Made by a program: the position numbers and the translations under genes
Source of the DNA: Dinoroseobacter sp049801095
Lineage (GTDB): Bacteria > Pseudomonadota > Alphaproteobacteria > Rhodobacterales > Rhodobacteraceae
Length of the DNA: 64,000 bases
Direction of reading: 5' to 3'
Assembly (NCBI RefSeq): GCF_049801095.1
Contig: NZ_JBNAGH010000002.1
Location: forward strand, 434,001 to 498,000
Notes under the pieces: model-generated
Database searches by the model: none
Seen by the model: only the letters and a program-made list of their open reading frames with translations
What the model was told of the DNA's origin: nothing
In this document: one piece after another, positions 35,543 through 44,478 of the stretch
Numbering within the stretch: position 1 is the first letter of the stretch
Layout of the letters: the number at the start of each line of letters is the position of its first letter

Positions 35543-36517
35543 TCAGAACGAGATGCTGATCCCCAGACCGTAGCCTCGATATTTCTCGCCAAAATAGTAG
35601 CGCGCCATCAGGCGCGCTCGCTCCGTGAAGATGAGCTTGGTCTCGGAGACATCCAGCTCCAGCCCCGCGCCGATCCCCGCGAGCCAGTCGATGCCGGGAA
35701 ACTCATTCGGCCCGCCCTCGTAAATCCCGAGGGAGCCATCCACCACCCAGCGCACGGGTTGGTCAAAGGCGCGCCAGCCGTCGATCGGCCGACGGTAGCG
35801 GGTCCAGAAGCTCGCCACGGAGACATCCGAAGACGCGTCCACATCCGAGGAGCTGGAGATTGTCCGAAGCTCCATATGGGACAGGCGGGCGCTGAACTCG
35901 AACTCGTAATCCTCGCGCAAGAGCTCATAGACCCCGCTGATCGAGGCGCCATAGCCGCCCGCGGTCAGGCTGCCATCGATCAGGAAATCGAGATCCTTGT
36001 CGACCTGGTTGCCGATGAATTTTGCCCCGAGTTCCAGATCGCTGACCACCGTGCCGAGGGTCAGGTGGACCATGGGGCGGATCACGAAGCGCTCGCTGAT
36101 ATCGAACTCCCAGCCTGCCCCACCGGTCACCGCCGCCGCGTTCCAGCGCGCGAAGGTCTCGGAGCTGTCCGTGCCGTTGGACAGCACGAAGCGCGGGTCA
36201 TAGCGCTGGAACCCGGCGAAGCCTTCGAGATAGAGGGGAAACTCTTCCGACACCCGGAACCCGCCGCCGGTCTGGATGCTCAGGAGGTCCGTGGCTCCGC
36301 CCGCCCCGTCCAGCGAGATCGTCGAGGCCGCGTCATTGGGCACCGCGATCAGTCCGAAGATGGCCAGCGCCTCAGCGGCCTGCTCCTCCACCGCGCGTCC
36401 CAGCACCCCGACAATCGGTAGATCCTGAGCTGGGGCCGGTCCGCCGATGGTCAGGCAGATTGCGCCAATCCCGGGACCGAATCGCAACAAAGAGCTCGAA
36501 ATCTCGGGATTATTCAC
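35543..36517 (-). CDS. Outer-membrane beta-barrel protein of unknown function
   Basis: A 324-residue protein with an N-terminal signal sequence (cleavage likely after GGPAPAQ, residue 30), about 12 alternating amphipathic strands, and a C-terminal phenylalanine (GLGISISF), the signal read by the BAM complex. The barrel resembles the domain of autotransporters but there is no passenger. I cannot name a ligand. Confidence 0.75.
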   Translation of the reverse strand: MNNPEISSSLLRFGPGIGAICLTIGGPAPAQDLPIVGVLGRAVEEQAAEALAIFGLIAVPNDAASTISLDGAGGATDLLSIQTGGGFRVSEEFPLYLEGFAGFQRYDPRFVLSNGTDSSETFARWNAAAVTGGAGWEFDISERFVIRPMVHLTLGTVVSDLELGAKFIGNQVDKDLDFLIDGSLTAGGYGASISGVYELLREDYEFEFSARLSHMELRTISSSSDVDASSDVSVASFWTRYRRPIDGWRAFDQPVRWVVDGSLGIYEGGPNEFPGIDWLAGIGAGLELDVSETKLIFTERARLMARYYFGEKYRGYGLGISISF

Positions 36518-36681
36518 AGTCTTAGCTCTCCGGGCGTCGTCAATTCGTCTCAGTTCCGGCTGACGATCCGCTTATAAGACCAATGGGTCAAGCTTCTGAC
36601 GCCGGGGCGCGGCCAAAAGTGTCTTGGCGGGACGGACGGAGCTTGCTACCGTTTTCTCGGACGTCACTCACATCGGTACCC

Positions 36682-37539
36682 ATGCGCCATACGCTTCCCC
36701 TAGCGCCGCAGTTCTATGTCACAGCGCCGCAGCCATGCCCCTATATCGAGGGCCGCATGGAGCGAAAGCTGTTCACGGCTCTGCAAGGCGATTACGCCGA
36801 GACGTTGAATGACGCGCTCTCCAAGCAAGGATTCCGGCGGTCGCAGAATGTGCTCTACCGCCCGAGCTGCGCGGAATGCACCGCGTGCCTGTCCGCGCGG
36901 ATCGATGTGTCGGCCTTCAAGCCCTCGCGCAGCCAGCGCAAGACCATTGCCCGCAATCGGAACCTGCAGCGCGAGGCGACCTCGCCCTGGGCGACGGAGG
37001 ACCAATACGCGCTCTTTCGGAAGTATCTCGATGCGCGCCATGCCGAGGGCGGGATGGCGGATATGGATATCTTCGAATTCGCCGCGATGATCGAGGAAAC
37101 CCCTGTGCGCTCGCGCGTGGTGGAGTATCGCCACACGGAGGGTGCCGAGGATCTGCGCAGCCGCGCGCAGAGGCGGTTGGCGGGGGTGTGCCTGACGGAT
37201 GTGCTCGATGACGGGTTGTCCATGGTCTACTCCTTCTACGACCCTGTGCTGCATCGGAATTCCATGGGCACCTTCATGGTCATGGACCATGTGGAGATCG
37301 CGCGGGAGGCAGGTCTGCCTTACGTCTATCTGGGCTACTGGGTGCCCGGCAGCCCGAAGATGGGCTATAAGTCCGGGTTCTCTGGACTGGAGATCTACAA
37401 GAACGGGGATTGGCAGCCGATCGGGGATCCCGAAAGCCACAGCCAGGACACCCACCCGCTGAACGTGGATCCGATTGCCGAGCAGGTGGCGAAGATCAAC
37501 CTGCCGGATACACTACCGACGGATCGGCGCGGCAGTTAA
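36682..37539 (+). CDS. bpt: Aspartate/glutamate leucyltransferase (Bpt)
   Basis: A 285-residue aminoacyl-tRNA-protein transferase of the N-end rule pathway, which in bacteria attaches leucine to N-terminal acidic residues and so marks proteins for ClpAP. Family features are the N-terminal CPYIEGRMERKLFTAL, the zinc-like cysteines in YRPSCAECTACLSARID, and YVYLGYWVPGSPKMGYKSGF. Start ATG 36682; GTACCC precedes it and a longer frame has no homology. Followed by two strong palindromes. Confidence 0.92.
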   Translation: MRHTLPLAPQFYVTAPQPCPYIEGRMERKLFTALQGDYAETLNDALSKQGFRRSQNVLYRPSCAECTACLSARIDVSAFKPSRSQRKTIARNRNLQREATSPWATEDQYALFRKYLDARHAEGGMADMDIFEFAAMIEETPVRSRVVEYRHTEGAEDLRSRAQRRLAGVCLTDVLDDGLSMVYSFYDPVLHRNSMGTFMVMDHVEIAREAGLPYVYLGYWVPGSPKMGYKSGFSGLEIYKNGDWQPIGDPESHSQDTHPLNVDPIAEQVAKINLPDTLPTDRRGS

Positions 37540-37613
37540 GCGACAACGCGAAGAGTGCGCGAAAGGCTGGGTTTCCGGAACCCGGTCTTTGGCATCGTGT
37601 CTCCGGCACGTGG

Positions 37614-37635
37614 CCGGGTCCGCATGCGGACCCGG
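37614..37635. terminator. 22-bp perfect palindrome, bidirectional terminator candidate
   Basis: Two 11-base arms, CCGGGTCCGCA and its exact complement, meet with no loop between convergent bpt and dctD. Without a T-tract a Rho-independent role is uncertain, but the position suits transcript ends on both strands. Confidence 0.5.
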
Positions 37636-37712
37636 AGGACACTCTCTGCATCAAGCCTGTGTATGAAAGCTGAGCGTTATGCGCGGCGCGAGACCCATCT
37701 CGGGGCGCGTCC

Positions 37713-37736
37713 GCGGCGACCACATGTGGTCGCCGC
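37713..37736. terminator. 24-bp perfect palindrome near the dctD end
   Basis: Two 12-base arms, GCGGCGACCACA and its exact complement, 28 bp beyond the dctD stop. It is the second long palindrome in this 225-bp convergent gap; together they may isolate the two transcripts. Confidence 0.5.
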
Positions 37737-37740
37737 CTGG

Positions 37741-37770
37741 CCTGTTCCCTCAGAGCCTGTTCCCTCAGAG
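37741..37770. repeat. 15-bp perfect tandem duplication over the dctD stop codon
   Basis: CCTGTTCCCTCAGAG occurs twice in a row; the second copy contains the dctD stop codon (37765-37767). A small recent duplication with no change to the protein. Confidence 0.9.
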
Positions 37771-39093
37771 GTAGTTGGCGCGCGCCAGCCCGTATTTCGC
37801 CATCTTCTCGTTGAGCGTCCGCCGCGGCAGGCAAAGCTCATCCATGACCGCCGCCACGGAGCCCTTGTGCCGCCGCATGGTGTTGTCGATGAGCATCCGC
37901 TCGAACGCCTCGACATACTCCTTGAGCGGTTTGCCCTCGGTCGTAATCGCTGGCCCCATCTCGGCATTATCCGCCATCAATAGCGACGCGATGGATCCGG
38001 AGCCACGCCGGTTCTGCAACACTGCCCGCTCGGCCACATGAATCAACTGGCGCACATTGCCGGGCCACGGCGCTTGCAGCAACTGCGCGGCCTCCTGCGC
38101 GGCGATCTGGGGCGCGTCGCAGCCATATTCCTCACAGTAAAGATCCGCGTAATGGGAGAAGAGCGTCAGGATATCCTCGCCCCGCTGGCGCAAGGGCGGC
38201 AGGGTGATCCGCATGGCCGCCAGCCGGTAAAACAGATCCGGACGCAGCGTGTCCTCGACCGTCTTGCCATCCTCGGCCAGATTGCAGATCGCGATGATCC
38301 GCGTCTCGATCCCGGCCGCACTGTCATTGAGCTGCCCCAGAAGCCGGGTCTGCACCTCGGGCGGCAGCGCTTCGATATCTTCGAGACACAGGGTCCCGCC
38401 CCGGGCCTGCTCCACCAACGGGAGGGGCATCCCCTCCTCCACCGGACCAAAGAGCTTGCGCGCGAGATCTTCCTCAGTCGCCGCGCAGCTCTGGATCAAA
38501 AACGGCCGCCCGGCCCGCGGCCCCACCGCATGGAGCGCATGGGCCACGAGCGTCTTGCCCGTCCCCGTCTCGCCATCGATCAGCACATGGCCATCGGCCT
38601 GACCCAGATCGAGAATATCCTCGCGCAGCCGCTCCATCGCCGGGGAGGCCCCGATCAGCTTGCGCATCAGGACCGTGCCATCGCCCAGCTCACGCCGCAG
38701 GGCGCGGTTCTCCAGCGTCAGACGCCTTGCATCCGTGGCGCGCTTGGCAAGCTCGGTCATCCGATCCGGGTTGAAGGGTTTTTCCAGAAAGTCGAACGCG
38801 CCCAGACGCATGGCTTCCACCGCCATCGGGACATCCCCATGCCCTGTGATCATGATCACGGGCAGCGCGCTGTCGACGCTCATCAGCCGCTTGAGAAAGG
38901 CCATCCCGTCCATGCCGGGCATCTTGATGTCTGACACAACGATCCCGGGATACCCGGTCTCGATCCCCTTCAACGCATCCGCAGCGCTCGGGAAGGTTTC
39001 CGTGTCATAGCCCGACAGGGCCAACCACTGACTGATAGACTGGCGCATATCCTGTTCGTCATCAACGATGGCGATCTTCATGGCCTTGGGCAT
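37765..39093 (-). CDS. dctD: C4-dicarboxylate response regulator DctD, GAFTGA loop absent
   Basis: A 442-residue NtrC-type regulator: receiver domain (residues 6-118, phosphorylated Asp55 in VVSDIKMPG), AAA+ domain (about 145-365, Walker A LIDGETGTGKT, Walker B-like GGTLCLEDIEAL) and a C-terminal Fis-type HTH (MDELCLPRRTLNEKMAKYGL). In the AAA+ domain, where sigma-54 activators carry GAFTGA, it reads KLFGPVEEGMPLPLVEQARG, so contact with sigma-54 is probably lost. Start ATG 39093 with AAGGAG upstream. Partner dctB ends 23 bp upstream. Confidence 0.9.
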   Translation of the reverse strand: MPKAMKIAIVDDEQDMRQSISQWLALSGYDTETFPSAADALKGIETGYPGIVVSDIKMPGMDGMAFLKRLMSVDSALPVIMITGHGDVPMAVEAMRLGAFDFLEKPFNPDRMTELAKRATDARRLTLENRALRRELGDGTVLMRKLIGASPAMERLREDILDLGQADGHVLIDGETGTGKTLVAHALHAVGPRAGRPFLIQSCAATEEDLARKLFGPVEEGMPLPLVEQARGGTLCLEDIEALPPEVQTRLLGQLNDSAAGIETRIIAICNLAEDGKTVEDTLRPDLFYRLAAMRITLPPLRQRGEDILTLFSHYADLYCEEYGCDAPQIAAQEAAQLLQAPWPGNVRQLIHVAERAVLQNRRGSGSIASLLMADNAEMGPAITTEGKPLKEYVEAFERMLIDNTMRRHKGSVAAVMDELCLPRRTLNEKMAKYGLARANYL

Positions 39094-39116
39094 GGGACTC
39101 TCCTTGGTTGCGGCGC

Positions 39117-40874
39117 CTATTCTGCCGCTTGGCTGCCCGCCGTCCAGAGGGGCAAACGCATCTCGAACACGGCGCCGTTACCCGTGCGGTTCCGCGCCAT
39201 GAGCCGCCCGCCATGATCCGAGACGATCCCCGACGAGATCGCGAGGCCGAGGCCGACCCCATCGCCGGGCTGCTTGGTGGTGTAGAATGGCTCGAAGAGC
39301 TGATCGAAATCCGTGATCCCCGGACCATTGTCGCGCACCGAGAGACGCGCGGTCTCTCCCGTGCTCAGATCGAGCTCGATCACCGGGGCGCGCTCGCCGG
39401 AGGTCGCGTCCATCGCATTGCGCAAGAGATTGACGATCACCTGCTCCAGCCGGATCCGGTCCCCCATGACGAGGATCGGCTGTTTCGGCATGGTTCTTTC
39501 AATCTTTACAAGACCTTGCTTGAGCTGCGGCTCCATGATCGCAAGCGCCGAAGACAGCGCCTCGCGCAGATCCACGGGCTGAAACGCGTCCTCTCCCTTG
39601 CGGGCAAAGGACTTCAACTGGCGGGTGATCTTGCCCATCCGGTCGATCAGGTCATCGATCCGCGCAAAGGAGCTGAGGGACTCGTCCATGCGCTTGCGCT
39701 GAAGCAGCAGACGCGCCCCCGCGAGATAGGTTTTCATCGCCGCGAGCGGCTGGTTCAACTCATGGCTCACCGCCGCCGACATCTCCCCCAGAGCGGCCAG
39801 TTTCTGGCTCTGCGCAAGGGTCTGTTCGGCCTGTTCCAGTGTCTTTTCAACCCGTTCTCGTTCGGCAATTTCCTGCTGTAGGCGGTCGTTCAACTGGCGG
39901 AGTTCTGCCGACTCCCGCTGGAAGAAAACCGAGGTCGACACCGCCCTCCGACTGAGGAGGTAAAACACCACCGCGATGAGAATCGAGAAGGTCATGATCT
40001 CGAGCGCGAGGACCGAGTTCACCCGCTCTCGGACCGAGGAATAGGTCACGAAAGAGGTCAGTCGCCAGCCGCGGAACGGGACCAGCATGTCGAGACGCAG
40101 CACCGCCTCCCCGCTCAGATAGGTCTCCGGGAAACGCCCGGTCCATTCGCCGGTCTTCTGGATCGCCCGGGCAATGGCCGAGGGCGCCGATTGCACCCCC
40201 AGCGCGTCATCCACGCTCAGCCCGCGCCAGCGCGGCTCCGTGGCGACGATGACCCGGCCCTGACTGTCGGTGACCAGAATGGCGTCGGAGCCGCCGGACC
40301 ACCGCTCCTCGAGCTTGCGGAGATCCACCTCCACCACCATCACGCCGAGGACCCGCTGGTCAAACTCGATCAGCCGGGAATAGGCGAAATCGAACCGCCC
40401 GCTTTCCGTGGGTGTGATCGTGAAAACAGTCCCACTGGAGCGCAGAGCTTCCACGAAATAAGGCGCATTGCGGTGTTGGGTGCCCAGTTGCGTTCGGTCC
40501 GTGGCCGCCACCGTGCGTCCGGATTCGTTGAGCAGTTCAAGCGAGGCCGCCCCGATCTCTTCCCGCAGGCTGATCAGACGTTGCGACGTCGCCAGATGGT
40601 CATCCCGCGCCAGCGCGCTGATGATCACCGGATCGCGGGACAGCAGCAGCGGCACCACGGAGTTCCGCTGCACCTCGGACACGATCGCATTGGAATAGAG
40701 TGACAGGCGCAGCTCGGCCCGGTCCCGCGTGGTCTCGGTGAACCGGTCCGTAAGCCAGATATTCGTGATCCAGACCACAGCCACCGCGACCGCTGCGAGA
40801 AGCAGCGCCACGACCCGCGCCGCGCTGGAGGCGCGACTGAGGGAGCTGGAGGGATCGTCCGGCGTAACCGTCAT
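39117..40874 (-). CDS. dctB: C4-dicarboxylate sensor kinase DctB
   Basis: A 585-residue membrane histidine kinase: helix at about 20-38, a large periplasmic double-Cache sensor (about 45-290), a second helix (about 295-312), a coiled coil, then the dimerisation box with the phosphorylated His in SHELNQPLAAMKTYLAGARL, and the ATP-binding boxes NLLRNAMDA, DNGPGI and GVGLGLAIS. It phosphorylates DctD. No dicarboxylate TRAP genes are adjacent; those at 13.8-16.8 kb sit in a different metabolic cluster. Confidence 0.93.
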   Translation of the reverse strand: MTVTPDDPSSSLSRASSAARVVALLLAAVAVAVVWITNIWLTDRFTETTRDRAELRLSLYSNAIVSEVQRNSVVPLLLSRDPVIISALARDDHLATSQRLISLREEIGAASLELLNESGRTVAATDRTQLGTQHRNAPYFVEALRSSGTVFTITPTESGRFDFAYSRLIEFDQRVLGVMVVEVDLRKLEERWSGGSDAILVTDSQGRVIVATEPRWRGLSVDDALGVQSAPSAIARAIQKTGEWTGRFPETYLSGEAVLRLDMLVPFRGWRLTSFVTYSSVRERVNSVLALEIMTFSILIAVVFYLLSRRAVSTSVFFQRESAELRQLNDRLQQEIAERERVEKTLEQAEQTLAQSQKLAALGEMSAAVSHELNQPLAAMKTYLAGARLLLQRKRMDESLSSFARIDDLIDRMGKITRQLKSFARKGEDAFQPVDLREALSSALAIMEPQLKQGLVKIERTMPKQPILVMGDRIRLEQVIVNLLRNAMDATSGERAPVIELDLSTGETARLSVRDNGPGITDFDQLFEPFYTTKQPGDGVGLGLAISSGIVSDHGGRLMARNRTGNGAVFEMRLPLWTAGSQAAE

Positions 40875-40978
40875 GAACTAGGGATACGCGGGTTCCGGAT
40901 CTGTCACAAGCGGGCTGCCTGCGCCGCAGGCGAGGCCTCGCTTGCCACGGGTGCCGCGCCCGGCGACGCCCTGCCCTG

Positions 40979-41650
40979 TCAGGCGGGGCTGAGCACGTCC
41001 AGAAGGCCCGAGAAGAGCCGCGCGCCATCGGTGCCGCCATGGAGCGGCTCGAAGGCTCGCTCCGGATGGGGCATCATGCCGAGTACCCGACGATTGGCCG
41101 AGAGGATCCCCGCGATATCGCGGTCCGACCCGTTCGGATTGTCGGTATAGCGGAACGCGACCCGGCCATCCCCTTCGAGCCGGTCGAGGGTCTCGGCATC
41201 GGCCCGGTAGTTGCCGTCATGATGGGCGATGGGGACGGTGATCTCCTCCCCATCCGCATAGGCGCTGGTATAGGGGGTCTGGCTGCTCTCGACCCGCAGG
41301 CCAACGGGCTTGCAGATGTATTTCAGGGAGGCGTTCCGCATCAGAACCCCGGGCAAGAGCCCGGTCTCGCAGAGCACTTGGAACCCGTTGCAGATCCCGA
41401 GCACCGGCCCGCCCTTCTCGGCAAAGCCCTTGACCGATTGCGCGATGGGCGACTGGGCCGCAATCGCGCCGCAGCGCAGGTAGTCGCCGAAAGAGAACCC
41501 GCCGGGCACGCCGACGATGTCGATCCCCTCGGGAAGCGCCGTGTCCTTGTGCCAGACCATCACCGGGTCGACGCCCGTGGTCTTGCGAAAAGCCTCGGCC
41601 AGGTCGCGATCGCAATTGGATCCGGGGAAGACAATGATGGCAGCTTTCAT
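40979..41650 (-). CDS. purQ: Phosphoribosylformylglycinamidine synthase subunit PurQ
   Basis: A 223-residue glutamine amidotransferase of purine synthesis, which delivers ammonia to PurL together with PurS. The nucleophile cysteine is in GPVLGICNGFQVLCE, the catalytic His and Glu in GMMPHPERAFEPL. Start ATG 41650 (MKAAIIVFPGSNCDRD). An alcohol dehydrogenase gene separates it from purS by sitting between the two, 13 bp upstream. Confidence 0.97.
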   Translation of the reverse strand: MKAAIIVFPGSNCDRDLAEAFRKTTGVDPVMVWHKDTALPEGIDIVGVPGGFSFGDYLRCGAIAAQSPIAQSVKGFAEKGGPVLGICNGFQVLCETGLLPGVLMRNASLKYICKPVGLRVESSQTPYTSAYADGEEITVPIAHHDGNYRADAETLDRLEGDGRVAFRYTDNPNGSDRDIAGILSANRRVLGMMPHPERAFEPLHGGTDGARLFSGLLDVLSPA

Positions 41651-41663
41651 GGGGATCGGTCCT

Positions 41664-42701
41664 TCAGCTGAGGAAATCGGTGATGACGGCCACACCCGGC
41701 GGGGTGGGCCCGTTAAAGGCGCGCAGCTCTTCCGAGGTGCCCGAAAGACCAATCTCGCGCGCGATGAGCGGGGACATGTCCACGCGGCCTGTCTCGATCA
41801 GGCTGAGCAGGCTCGGATAGCGCCAGGACGGCATGCCGCGGGTGCCATAGACAGCGAGGTTGCCCTGATAGATCGCGGACATGTTCACATCCATCCGCGC
41901 CGTATGGCCCGTGGGCAGGCCGACCTGCACATGGCGGCCCAGCGGGCGCAGGCATTCCAGCGAGGCATTGACCGTGTCTTCGATGCCAAGCGCCTCGATC
42001 GAGACATGGGCCCCGCCGCCGGTCAGCTCCTTGATCTTCGCTGCCACATCGCCCTCGCGGGCATTCAGCGTCAGCTCGGCGCCATGCTCAGCCGCATGGG
42101 TGAGCTTCTCGTCGACCACATCCACGGCTATCACCCGCGCGCCGAGCGCATTGGCGAGGATCACCGCCGAGAGGCCGATGCCTCCCGTGCCATGCACCGC
42201 CACCCATTCCGAGGCCTGCAATGCAGCGCGGCCCGTGAGCGCGTGCCAGGCGGTCGTCACGCGACAGCCGAGCCCCGCCGCCACCGTGGGCGAGAGCGCC
42301 TCGGGCAGGAGCGACAGGTTGTGATCAAAGGGCACCGCGATGTATTCGGCAAAAGCGCCCGGCTCGACAAAGCCCGGCAAGCGCTGGTTCGGACAGGTAT
42401 TCTGCACCCCCGCCTGACAGGAGGGGCACGCCCCGCACGCCAGGATGAAGGGTGCAACGACCCGGTCCCCGACCTTGTGGGTGGCGCGCGGTCCGGCCTC
42501 GATCACCTCGCCGCAATACTCATGACCGCCGATTTGGCCGGGCAGCACCTTGGGATGCTCTCCCACCCAGCCATGCCAGTCCGAGCGGCACACGCCGCAC
42601 GCCAGAACCTTGAGAATGACCCCATCTTCGGGGCAGGTCGGATCCGCCACGTCCTCGAGCGCAAGGTCTTCGTTATAGGCCCGCAGGACGGCGGCGCGCA
42701 T
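41664..42701 (-). CDS. Zinc-dependent alcohol dehydrogenase inside the pur operon
   Basis: A 345-residue medium-chain dehydrogenase. Catalytic zinc ligands are in CGVCRSDWHGW and GGHEYCGEV, structural zinc cysteines in CGACPSCQAGVQNTC, and the NAD site in GTGGIGLSAVILA. The ATG shares a base with the purS stop (TGATG), so translation is coupled, and purQ begins 13 bp after its stop. Its physiological substrate is unknown. It is a non-purine gene embedded between two subunits of one enzyme. Confidence 0.92.
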   Translation of the reverse strand: MRAAVLRAYNEDLALEDVADPTCPEDGVILKVLACGVCRSDWHGWVGEHPKVLPGQIGGHEYCGEVIEAGPRATHKVGDRVVAPFILACGACPSCQAGVQNTCPNQRLPGFVEPGAFAEYIAVPFDHNLSLLPEALSPTVAAGLGCRVTTAWHALTGRAALQASEWVAVHGTGGIGLSAVILANALGARVIAVDVVDEKLTHAAEHGAELTLNAREGDVAAKIKELTGGGAHVSIEALGIEDTVNASLECLRPLGRHVQVGLPTGHTARMDVNMSAIYQGNLAVYGTRGMPSWRYPSLLSLIETGRVDMSPLIAREIGLSGTSEELRAFNGPTPPGVAVITDFLS

Positions 42702-42931
42702 CAGGCCATCTCCACCCGGTAGCTTTCGATCACCGTGTTGGCGAGCAGCTTCTCGCACATCTCGGTCACCTGCGCTTCGGTGGTGCCTTCGGCCAGATCG
42801 AGCTCGATCACCTTGCCCTGTCGGACGCCTTCGACCCCGTCGAAGCCGAGGGATCCCAATGCGTGGCGCACGGCCTCGCCCTGGGGGTCAAGCACGCCGG
42901 CTTTCAGCATCACATGGACGGTGGCTTTCAC
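42701..42931 (-). CDS. purS: Phosphoribosylformylglycinamidine synthase subunit PurS
   Basis: A 76-residue small subunit of the PurSQL complex (MKATVHVMLKAGVLDPQGEAV then HALGSLGFDGVEGVRQGKVIEL). Typical size and sequence. A terminator-like hairpin after purC lies 106 bp upstream, so purS-adh-purQ probably has its own promoter in that gap or depends on read-through. Confidence 0.96.
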   Translation of the reverse strand: MKATVHVMLKAGVLDPQGEAVRHALGSLGFDGVEGVRQGKVIELDLAEGTTEAQVTEMCEKLLANTVIESYRVEMA

Positions 42932-43036
42932 GGGCTGGCTCCTTCTTGAATGACACCGCCCGGTTAGCGCATTGGTCCGTTGGGCTCAACCCTTCTGGGC
43001 GTTTGCGACGTTGGGCATTCTGTGCCGTCCGGGCAG

Positions 43037-43064
43037 TAAAAAGCCCGCCGGATGTCAGCGGGCC
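43037..43064 (-). terminator. Intrinsic terminator after purC
   Basis: Minus-strand stem GCCCGC / GCGGGC with a 9-base loop followed by five T residues, about 30 bp past the purC stop at 43093. Confidence 0.8.
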
Positions 43065-43092
43065 TTTGTGCGGATCCAAGCGGTGCCGCGGA

Positions 43093-43854
43093 TCAGTTGA
43101 TCAGGGTCGGCTTGGTCATGGGCGTGGCGTTCTTCGGCAGCACGCCGAGCCGCTGGGCCACTTCCGTATAGGCATCGGCCAGATTGCCCAGATCCCGCCG
43201 GAAGACATCCTTGTCGAGCTTCTGGCCCGTCTCGATATCCCACAGGCGGCAGCTGTCGGGGCTGATCTCATCGGCCACGATCAGGCGCTGGTAATCGCCC
43301 TCGAAGATCCGGCCAACTTCGATCTTGAAGTCCACCAGCTTGATCCCGACGCTGAGCATGCAGCCGGACATGAAATCATTCACCCGCAGGGCGAGGGCCA
43401 CCATGTCGTCGAGATCCTGCTGCGTCGCCCATTGGAACGCGATGATATGCTCTTCGCTCACGATCGGATCGCCCAGATCATCGTCCTTGTAGTAGAACTC
43501 CACGATCGGACGCGGCAGCGGCGTGCCCTCGGCAATTCCCAAACGCTTGGAAATCGAGCCTGCGGCCACGTTGCGCACCACGACTTCGAGCGGAATGATC
43601 TCCACCGCGCGGACCAGCTGCTCGCGCATGTTCAGCCGCTTGAGAAAGTGAGTCGGCACCCCGATCCCGTTCAAACCGGTCATGAAGAACTCGCTCAGAC
43701 GGTTGTTCAGGACGCCCTTGCCGTCGATCGTGGCCTTTTTCTCGGCATTGAACGCGGTCGCATCATCCTTGAAGTATTGCACAATCGTGCCCGGCTCGGG
43801 GCCTTCATAGAGAATCTTGGCTTTGCCTTCGTAAATCTTCTTGCGGCGTGCCAT
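43093..43854 (-). CDS. purC: Phosphoribosylaminoimidazole-succinocarboxamide synthase
   Basis: A 253-residue SAICAR synthetase, which joins aspartate to CAIR in purine synthesis. It opens MARRKKIYEGKAKILYEGPE, carries FNAEKKATIDGKGVLNNRLS and the ATP/substrate motifs VRNVAAGSISKRLG and LVDFKIEVGRIFEG. Start ATG 43854, a longer open frame upstream being spurious. Transcription is divergent from the ATPase zeta-subunit gene; a long inverted repeat lies in the leader. Confidence 0.97.
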   Translation of the reverse strand: MARRKKIYEGKAKILYEGPEPGTIVQYFKDDATAFNAEKKATIDGKGVLNNRLSEFFMTGLNGIGVPTHFLKRLNMREQLVRAVEIIPLEVVVRNVAAGSISKRLGIAEGTPLPRPIVEFYYKDDDLGDPIVSEEHIIAFQWATQQDLDDMVALALRVNDFMSGCMLSVGIKLVDFKIEVGRIFEGDYQRLIVADEISPDSCRLWDIETGQKLDKDVFRRDLGNLADAYTEVAQRLGVLPKNATPMTKPTLIN

Positions 43855-43938
43855 GAACTGTCTCCGGGATAGAAATCGGGGCCCGGTCGTCCAAGCGCTG
43901 CGACAGGGTGCGCCCGCTATAGGGCAAGCCTCTCCATG

Positions 43939-43975
43939 CTGCAAGACGCCGCAAACCCGCGCGGGGGTCTTGCAG
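43939..43975. promoter_or_regulatory. Inverted repeat in the purC / zeta-subunit divergent region
   Basis: Nine-base perfect arms CTGCAAGAC and GTCTTGCAG enclose a 19-base GC-rich spacer that has its own short stem (CCCGCGCGGG). It lies 85 bp before purC and 60 bp before the DUF1476 gene. It could be a leader RNA hairpin or a protein site. Confidence 0.45.
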
Positions 43976-44034
43976 GGCGAACTGCGCAACGCCATATCTT
44001 TTAGGGCTATGTTTTCAGCGCCAGAGGACCTGAG

Positions 44035-44349
44035 ATGACTACATTTGACGACCGTGAGAACGCATTCGAGGCAAAATACGCCCATGATGCGGAGATGCAG
44101 TTCAAAGCCGATGCCCGGCGCAACAAGCTGCTCGGCCTCTGGGCGGCAGAGCTTCTGGGCAAGACCGGCGAGGACGCCGCAGCCTATGCCCGCGAGGTCA
44201 TCAAGTCGGATTTCGAGGAAGCAGGGCATGAGGATGTCTTCCGCAAGGTCTCCGGCGATCTCGGGGACAAGGCGGATGAAGCCACGATCCGCGCCAAGAT
44301 GGCGGAGCTGCTGGTCGAGGCGCAAAACCAGGTGATGAGCGAGGTCTGA
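44035..44349 (+). CDS. F1F0-ATPase inhibitor subunit zeta (DUF1476)
   Basis: A 104-residue DUF1476 protein. In Paracoccus and related alphaproteobacteria this protein is the zeta subunit that blocks reverse ATP hydrolysis by F1. It starts TTFDDRENAFEAKYAHDAEM, the N-terminal inhibitory segment, followed by a four-helix body (LLGLWAAELLGKTGEDAAAYA, HEDVFRKVSGDL). The F1 genes themselves are not in the window. Confidence 0.92.
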   Translation: MTTFDDRENAFEAKYAHDAEMQFKADARRNKLLGLWAAELLGKTGEDAAAYAREVIKSDFEEAGHEDVFRKVSGDLGDKADEATIRAKMAELLVEAQNQVMSEV

Positions 44350-44478
44350 TCGCCCACCCTGTCCGGATCTGAGACGCGGCGCGCGGGGATGCGGGTCGCA
44401 TCGGACAGATCCGTGCCCGTTTAACCGGATCCTAAACCCTCCCCTCCTAGCCTGCGGCTCTGGAGGCGAGGGAAAAAC

